This document shows positions 57,733 to 64,000 of a stretch of 64,000 nt of DNA, in pieces. Numbering within the stretch: position 1 is the first letter of the stretch; every line of letters begins with the position of its first letter. Below the pieces are notes generated by a model. It saw only the letters and a list, made by a program, of their open reading frames with translations. It did not search any database and was not told the origin of the DNA. The stretch comes from Cryptomeria japonica (lineage: Eukaryota; Streptophyta; Pinopsida; Cupressales; Cupressaceae): assembly GCF_030272615.1 (NCBI RefSeq), contig NC_081409.1, positions 21,082,260-21,146,259 of the forward strand, given 5' to 3'. Position numbers and translations under genes: made by a program.

Positions 57733-59245
57733 AATTATAGTCATGCATAAAGTAGAAACATCCTTTTGTTGAAACTGATTCAAGGATTGGCAAGAAAATT
57801 TTGATTTTCTTTGTTTTAATTTTTTTCTTTAATTATGATATTGTTTATGTCCATTCATAATGTAATAGAAAAAATTGTGTATTCAAGTTTATGTCCATCC
57901 ATAATGTAATTGAAAAAATTTTGTATTCATGTCCTTTTCTTTTATGTTTTAGGTCTACTTTGATTAGGTTGTCTTTTATGTATTGATTATTATATGTCGT
58001 AGCATACTTTTAATTAGAATTTCAATAATTTTATCCTAATATAATTCCATCTCCATGCATCTCAAAGGTATGAACATGATAAATAATCTCCACCATTAGC
58101 TGACATGAGTTTTCCCTAGTCCATGAAGAATTGATATTGTTGCTTTTGATTTTAGGAATGTATACTTGTCAATCGACATTTTGGTAAATTAATGGTGTGA
58201 TGCAAAATTTTGATTGAAAAAAAAATGCAATTGAAACAAAATTAATCATATCTAATATGCACCATTCATTATCCTAGTTTAGACCCACAAATACATAAAT
58301 GACATAGGCCACTTCTATGCATGCATATATTAACCAAACACTTTAAAATTGGGTTGATAGGTTCATCCATTTTTAACCATCATGATTCAATTAGATTGTA
58401 ATTTATTCCACATTACAAGCTACGTTAGTGTATTTAAACACTAACCTTCATTTAAAATATCATCAGATAATTAAAATAATATTCACATGAATGCATAATA
58501 TAAACATCATGGAACATCCTAGTAAGGGCATCACTAGCATGCAACATCATTCTAGGTATCAGACATACTTTCTTAATGTCTTTAATCATAGTTTGTCGCC
58601 ATTAATTTAGTCCACTTAATGGGTAAGCTAATGAGAACATAACCCTTGCTTACTAAGTTCCTAAATGGCATGCCTATAAACACTACCCTACTTGATTCAT
58701 GTGCTACTACACAATATTATGCACTAGTGTTAATCATATCCAAAATAATACACATTTGGGCATGCAACTCCATGCACATTGTTCTAATAATCATGTCACA
58801 CCAACACATGTAATTCCCTTTAACATTCATGCTTCACATTTTATATCAGGAATCATACAACATCATCAAATATAGCTCCTTGATTCATGCACCATTCTTG
58901 TAACACTCAGACTTAATGGGCCACAACTCATAAGAAACATCTTGAATCTTGAATAACTTTTTATATTATGTGTCACTTGTGAAATATTAAGGATCATGCC
59001 ACAAAACATTATGGATAATTCTATTTGAGTTTCATGCTACATTTGTAATTATTCCTATTAATGAACACATGACATATTTTATATTTTAATACATATTATC
59101 ACACAACATTTTAAAATACCACTCATCACTCCAACACAAATTTTGGAGTCATTACTTAAGACTGGTTATCTATTTTCATATTGTAAAACTAGAATTCTAA
59201 GCATCAAAAGATAAAATGCTACATATTCAAGCCCAATAGTTTTAA
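57733..59245. other. AT-rich intergenic DNA, no gene seen
   Basis: A short duplication (TTTATGTCCATYCATAATGTAAT) occurs at 57846 and 57890. Otherwise there are no frames or structures to report. The position corresponds to the lost N-terminal half of the paralog. Confidence 0.5.
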
Positions 59246-59770
59246 CTTTCATAGTGAGTTATGTCTTCATGAACATGTACATAATATATATAAAAATGTA
59301 CATCTATAACATAAGCAAAGAATAGAAAGCATATATTTAGAAATAAGGAAAATACAAAGGAGGGAGGAAATACAAAAAACTATCTTCCTTGAGAGTATAC
59401 TATGTACACAACATGTAGCTTAATAAAACATTTTATTCTTTTTTTCAATATTATGATCAATTCAAACCTTTCTTTTTATATTGCTTCCACATTCATATGT
59501 CGCATATACATTCTTATTTAGAGTTTTATCTCTTGGACCACCTAGGATCTAGATCATTGGTATCTGAATGATTCATCTTATATCCTACAATGTTGCGATG
59601 GCTTTAAGGATTATGATAATTTTGCAGATACTTGTGTTACCATTATAAGGTATAAGAAAGTGCCTTTTTCTTTTTCTTCTATGAGAAATGTCATTTTCTT
59701 TTAATTACTCTATCTCGTTTGTATTTTTTTAGGTTGTAGGAATTGGATAGCCACCTATCAGGAATTCAAG
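59246..59770. repeat. Copy of the RLP upstream flank
   Basis: Partner of 51640-52110. Together with the paralog at 56885-57720 it shows that gene and flank were duplicated as one block and that the middle then decayed. Confidence 0.75.
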
Positions 59771-62427
59771 GTGAAATTAAAACTCCATTTAGGGATACAA
59801 GTGTTCTTAAAATTATCCATTTCTTAGATTTATTTTTTATTCGGGACAAATATCCAACTCAAAATTGAGAACTACACATCTATGTGCACTCCTTTCCACA
59901 TATGTTAAATTGTGAAAAATAAATAAACATTCTTATTGATAATTTCAGTAAGAACTAGAAATCATCGTCAGATACAAGGGTTCTTAGAACTAGCAAAACC
60001 TCTGACTTGTTCCTAATAAAAGCTAAACATTTGGTTACCTATAACTTTTGTATTTTTCTATCTTTTAATCCATTGAATTATAGTAGTAGATAATCAATTT
60101 AGACTTCTAATGGATGGAGTCAAAGTTTTAGTAAAAATACACCAAATCCTTAGATAATAGATCACTCACTCCTACAAGTGAAAACAATTAAAAACAAACA
60201 AACAACATAAAATCCTAACCAACATTGAAACGAGAAATATTTAAAACATATAATTTTCTTAATGTTGATAGAAAATTTATCTATTGTGATAATGCCATTT
60301 ATTAAAACTAATTATTGAAACTAAATTATGACCTATACAAAATTAGGTGTCTTTTAATAGCTTGGTATTGTTATATTTTTAAAGCAATATAAATATTTTA
60401 ATTTTCAAGGAAATTCTATTATGACATATTAATTTAGTCATAGCAGTACTTATATTGGATGAGAAATAAATTATTTAATGCTTGGATCATATACGAGTTA
60501 CATTATTATTTTCGCATTAGAATTGTATTAGTAGTACACATTTAAGAGCATCTCTAATGCTTCGAACTTATATAGATAACACTTAAAATATTAAATTGTA
60601 TTTTCTTAAATAATTTTGTATGTTTTACTTTATAGGAAAGTTAAGTGTTTTTGTATTTTGAAAGAAACTTTATGTTAGAATTTTGATAAGATTCTTATTT
60701 AACTTTGTATTTCAGTTTGATATTAATTCAATTTATGATGACCTATAGGGTTTGTATATTCATTGTCTTTGAACAAGAGCTGTGAGACAGCATGAGTCCC
60801 TGCCTTTAGCTAAAAACATGCTAGCAATGCAGTGAACTGTTGAGAACAATTAAGTAGTATAAAGTTACTTTGAGCGTGTAAAAAATGTATATAATAAATA
60901 ATATTATATATGATAAATTTTTTAATTTGGGTGAGTTTATATTTGACATAGTAGGAACTTTTTCTTTTCATATAATGTAATTTCAGAAACAGTTTACAAC
61001 TAAAATTCAGTGCTAAAATCATAAGTGGTTGTAGTGTTGGAAGAGCAAGTTATCAAACCTAATAGAAAGTGATAGTTTGGAAAGTATGGTGTCTAATACT
61101 ATGTGTGTTCTAAATGTAACTGAACAATGCACAAAATTTGCATTTACAAAAACTATGCATAATATCGAATGTTTGTTGTGAGAGATAGTTAACTATACTG
61201 TAAAGACATAGCCGAATTAAAATTACTCAAACTTTTTCATGATTTAGAGTTTAATGGTTAAGTTTGTATATACTGTGAAAGTGTAGAACTTAATGGTTAA
61301 GTTTGCATTGCAACTGTATATGAAGAAAACTTGTAACAATAGAGAGGATAAAACAACATGGATACATCATGTATTCAAAAGAATATTTCATGTAAATTGT
61401 TCGTAGTTACTGCACATGTACCGTGTTCTTCTAGGCCAATAATATTTCTTGTGTTAATTTCTAAAACAAAAATTTGGGAAACAACATCTATAAACACAAA
61501 ATTACCCTTCTATATTTGCAGCTAGTTAAGATAATGCATGGTAGTAACAATGAAGTGGTGTTGGTGAATAAGTATTTTATAATTGTGTTGGTAAGATATT
61601 GGGTTTGTTTTTTTAGGAAGAAAATAGGAAAAGTAGTGAAGGACTCAGTTTCTAAGAGTTATGAGAAAGGGAGAGTCTGTAACAAATACAGGGGAAAAAA
61701 TAATCAAAGTTTTGAGCTTGAGGAGCTTTGATCAAAATGAGTTGTGTCTCCAATTCCTGCTTTGTTTAATTGATTTTCTTCTCAGGACTTTTGGATTTAG
61801 TGGTATATGTTTTGTTTTTTATTATAGCCAGTGATTAGAAATACAATTTTTTGTAAAAATTTATATGTTGTACATGATTTTTGCTTCAAGTTCTGGTTTA
61901 TACTTCGATGGTTGTAATTAAAATAAATAATTTGGAGAAGCTTTCTTGACGTTATATACAAATGGATTTATCCTCTTCAAGAATTTTATAATTATATGAA
62001 TGAGACGTCATGTCTTCCGGGCTTGGAAATTCTATCACGGAGGTTTTAATTTCATTAAGTATTTAGTTAGTTAATCTGGATTACCAACTAATCCTAAACT
62101 TTTTTGGTGATTGAATTACTCACCGGGATTTTTTTCTCATCAAAGCCATGTTTAGAGGAGTAATGGATAACAAATCTCTTTTTTGAAGGGGTTTCTTTAG
62201 GGTTCAGAATAAAATATATCGTATTTGATTACTTTTGTAACATAAAATAAAATAAAATTATTGACTTTCAACATCGGATTATATTCCCTTACAATATGTC
62301 CAGAGGTCTTTCTACATTTTCTCTCTTTTATTTTTTAATAGATTTTATCTATCATTAATTTGTGTATTTTATGTGATTTTAAAAATTAATCACTACAGTG
62401 TAAAAGGTGTAATTGCTAATATTTGTT
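59771..62427. other. AT-rich DNA with diverged 170-bp repeat relatives, no gene seen
   Basis: Around 60340-60670 phrases such as AAGTTAAGTGTTTTTGTATTTTGAAAGAAACTT recall the unit of the tandem repeat at 43330-44720. No supported genes; short frames such as that at 61474-61731 lack motifs. Confidence 0.45.
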
Positions 62428-62850
62428 TGACTATTAATTGTAATTTGATTGTTTGATTGTTATTAGACTATTAATTGTGATTTGATTGTTTGATTGTTAA
62501 TTTTTTTTATGTTTGAAGGTGAGTCTCTTTCTTTGATTTTTTGAGTTTATATAATCTAGCTTTCATTGATTTTTTGAGTTGATATAATCTATCATTTTTT
62601 AATGTATTTATATGCTTCTATTATGATTACTCTCTATGTTGGGGTATAATTGTTATTTGATTGTGTTTGACTATAGACTCTCATTTTATTTTTTATTGAT
62701 TGTTCGAAATAGTCTCTTTCTTTGACTTTTTATTAGATTCAAGAACTTATTTTACAAATAAAATCACAAATAAAATCACAATAAAAAACTAAAAATACAA
62801 AAAAATATTAAAAAAAATCACAATAAAAAACAAAAAATACAAAAAAACAT
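62428..62850. repeat. Cluster of short local tandem duplications
   Basis: GACTATTAATTGTRATTTGA followed by TTGTTTGATTGTTA is duplicated about 45 bases apart (62428-62505). GATTTTTTGAGTT...ATATAATCTA is duplicated at 62536 and 62566. An AATCACAATAAAAAAC unit is repeated at 62770-62850. These are typical replication-slippage products. Confidence 0.6.
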
Positions 62851-63545
62851 ATTTAAATAGTTTTAAGAAATTAATTTTGGTTATATAATTTTTTAATTAT
62901 CTTTTGATATAAAAAATAATGTTAAATATTATTTTTTAAAAAATTTAGGAATTTTTTATTTAAAGTTCATTTGCTCTTGAACATATTAATCTTTTACAAA
63001 TTTTAAAAAATACGTGTATGAGCTATATGAGATTTTTTAAGGTCTCGCTATTAGTTGTCTGTGACCGACAACGTGGAACATTTTCTTGAATCAGGAAGAG
63101 TGCAATATGGATATGTGGTTGTCGAACAACAAATTACAATGGATAGTGTGAATGTAGAGGATAATTCTTATGTGACCCAAACTGGCAAAAATCCTACCAA
63201 ATAAAAAACCATGACTGGTGGGACCGACTGACTTTTTAATCTTGCTTAAGATAAGCTTTCGCATGATCAGATTTCAATTTTTACAAACATTGGAAAATCA
63301 TTTTAATTTTTTCCCTGCTCAACATTTGATTGGTCATCTATTTTACATTTATTTATATTTTAAAGAAAGAAAAAAAAAGCCCCAAGAAAAAGTACACTAG
63401 CCAATCAGGAAAATCTAAAAAATATGAAAAAAATGATATTAATAAATAAATTAAGTCAACAATAGGATAAACTATAGGATAAATGCATGACACGGTTTTT
63501 GGAGCAAAGTAAATTGAAAAAGCGATGGAAATGAAAACATTAGTC
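62851..63545. other. AT-rich DNA, no gene seen
   Basis: No supported frame or RNA gene. Confidence 0.5.
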
Positions 63546-63566
63546 TCCGCCTATAGATAGGCGGGA
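63546..63566. repeat. Short perfect inverted repeat
   Basis: CCGCCTAT and ATAGGCGG-type arms around a few bases (TCTCCGCCTATAGATAGGCG) give a compact stem. It is GC-rich in AT-rich surroundings. Function unknown. Confidence 0.55.
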
Positions 63567-63919
63567 CTAATAATAATAATTTGATGTAGATCATTAAATC
63601 TACGTATTGCAGTATCCTGTAGATTATTAATACGGACTGTTGTATATATCCTTTGATGATCTACAGGAGATAATCAAAAGATGCAAGTCTTCTTCATGGA
63701 CCGCACAAACTAATGTCGACTATTGTATGTCGACTTCCTTGTTCTATAGTTGTATATCTATATTCTCCAACTGCGGAATATTGTCATGCACTTTTATATT
63801 GGGTCGAACTGTATCTATATTTCCTATCGTATCGTACTACAAAGTAATGATGCACTTTTATAGTATTCTCTCACCAACTGAAGGCAATAGTATTGGTATT
63901 ATATGTGCTCGGTCGGTCA

Positions 63920-63986
63920 CACATAGAGTGACGACTCTATGTGGAACCATGTTGGTTCCACATAGAGTCGTGACTCCTATGTGGAG
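63920..63986. repeat. Alternating inverted repeats at the window edge
   Basis: The block CACATAGAGT / ACTCTATGTG occurs four times in alternating orientation (63920-63929, 63934-63943, 63959-63968 and a variant at 63973-63983). The central pair extends to 19-bp perfect arms (63931-63949 and 63953-63971) around TGT. Neighbouring blocks can pair in two mutually exclusive ways. It may continue beyond the window. Confidence 0.85.
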
Positions 63987-64000
63987 ATACGACCCTTGAT

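Noticed and set aside
61474..61731. 85-codon plus-strand frame near the right end
   Set aside because: No recognisable domain, ordinary length for chance in AT-rich DNA, and no promoter or neighbour to support it.

Overview
The window looks like nuclear DNA of a seed plant, possibly a large-genome lineage such as a gymnosperm (the lineage is inference; no marker settles it). It is AT-rich and intron-poor. Nested LTR retrotransposons, a decayed hAT-type transposase, a hairpin-forming satellite and LRR receptor-like protein (RLP) gene remnants account for most recognisable sequence. No prokaryotic, organellar or housekeeping gene is visible.

1-21.1 kb: a retrotransposon nest lies between two stretches of CCTAAGG-rich satellite. 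A plus-strand element (A, 343-2087 and again from 17752) is split by a minus-strand element (B, 2088-17746). B is split inside its own gag gene by a second copy of the same family (C, 5671-13472), with a perfect 5-bp target duplication ATTAT. B and C have about 1.2-kb LTRs, an unusual primer site, a purine tract and one gag-protease reading frame, but no reverse transcriptase or integrase. They therefore fit the non-autonomous, gag-only (TR-GAG type) class. After A comes a compact promoter-like block (14-bp inverted repeat, TATA box, short leader, ATG fused to a splice donor) and then a roughly 135-bp satellite whose units each fold into a 17-bp hairpin. A solo-LTR-like insertion interrupts the satellite.

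21.1-31.8 kb: a hAT-type (DUF4371/ZNF862-like) transposase pseudogene on the minus strand, a small probable RLP C-terminal fragment near 27.2 kb, and otherwise AT-rich sequence without genes.

31.8-39.6 kb: a chromodomain Ty3/gypsy element (chromovirus, D) on the plus strand. It carries gag, protease, RT, RNase H, integrase and chromodomain in one frame, broken by ten stop codons but no frameshift. Both outer LTR ends are missing.

39.6-48.4 kb: AT-rich sequence with a diverged 170-175 bp tandem repeat, two copies of a roughly 650-bp repeat, one copy of a roughly 270-bp repeat (the other is at 28.4 kb), and a GT/GA microsatellite.

48.4-59.8 kb: an RLP gene on the minus strand (850 intact codons plus a signal-peptide segment, separated by a stop and a frameshift), a SINE-like element, minisatellite-bearing repeat DNA, and a truncated RLP paralog. 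A shared upstream flank shows that gene and flank were duplicated together. In both loci a 24-codon LRR module has recently been copied in frame.

59.8-64 kb: AT-rich DNA without recognisable genes, ending in an alternating inverted-repeat cluster cut by the window edge.

All similarities were judged by eye from the sequence. No database search was possible.
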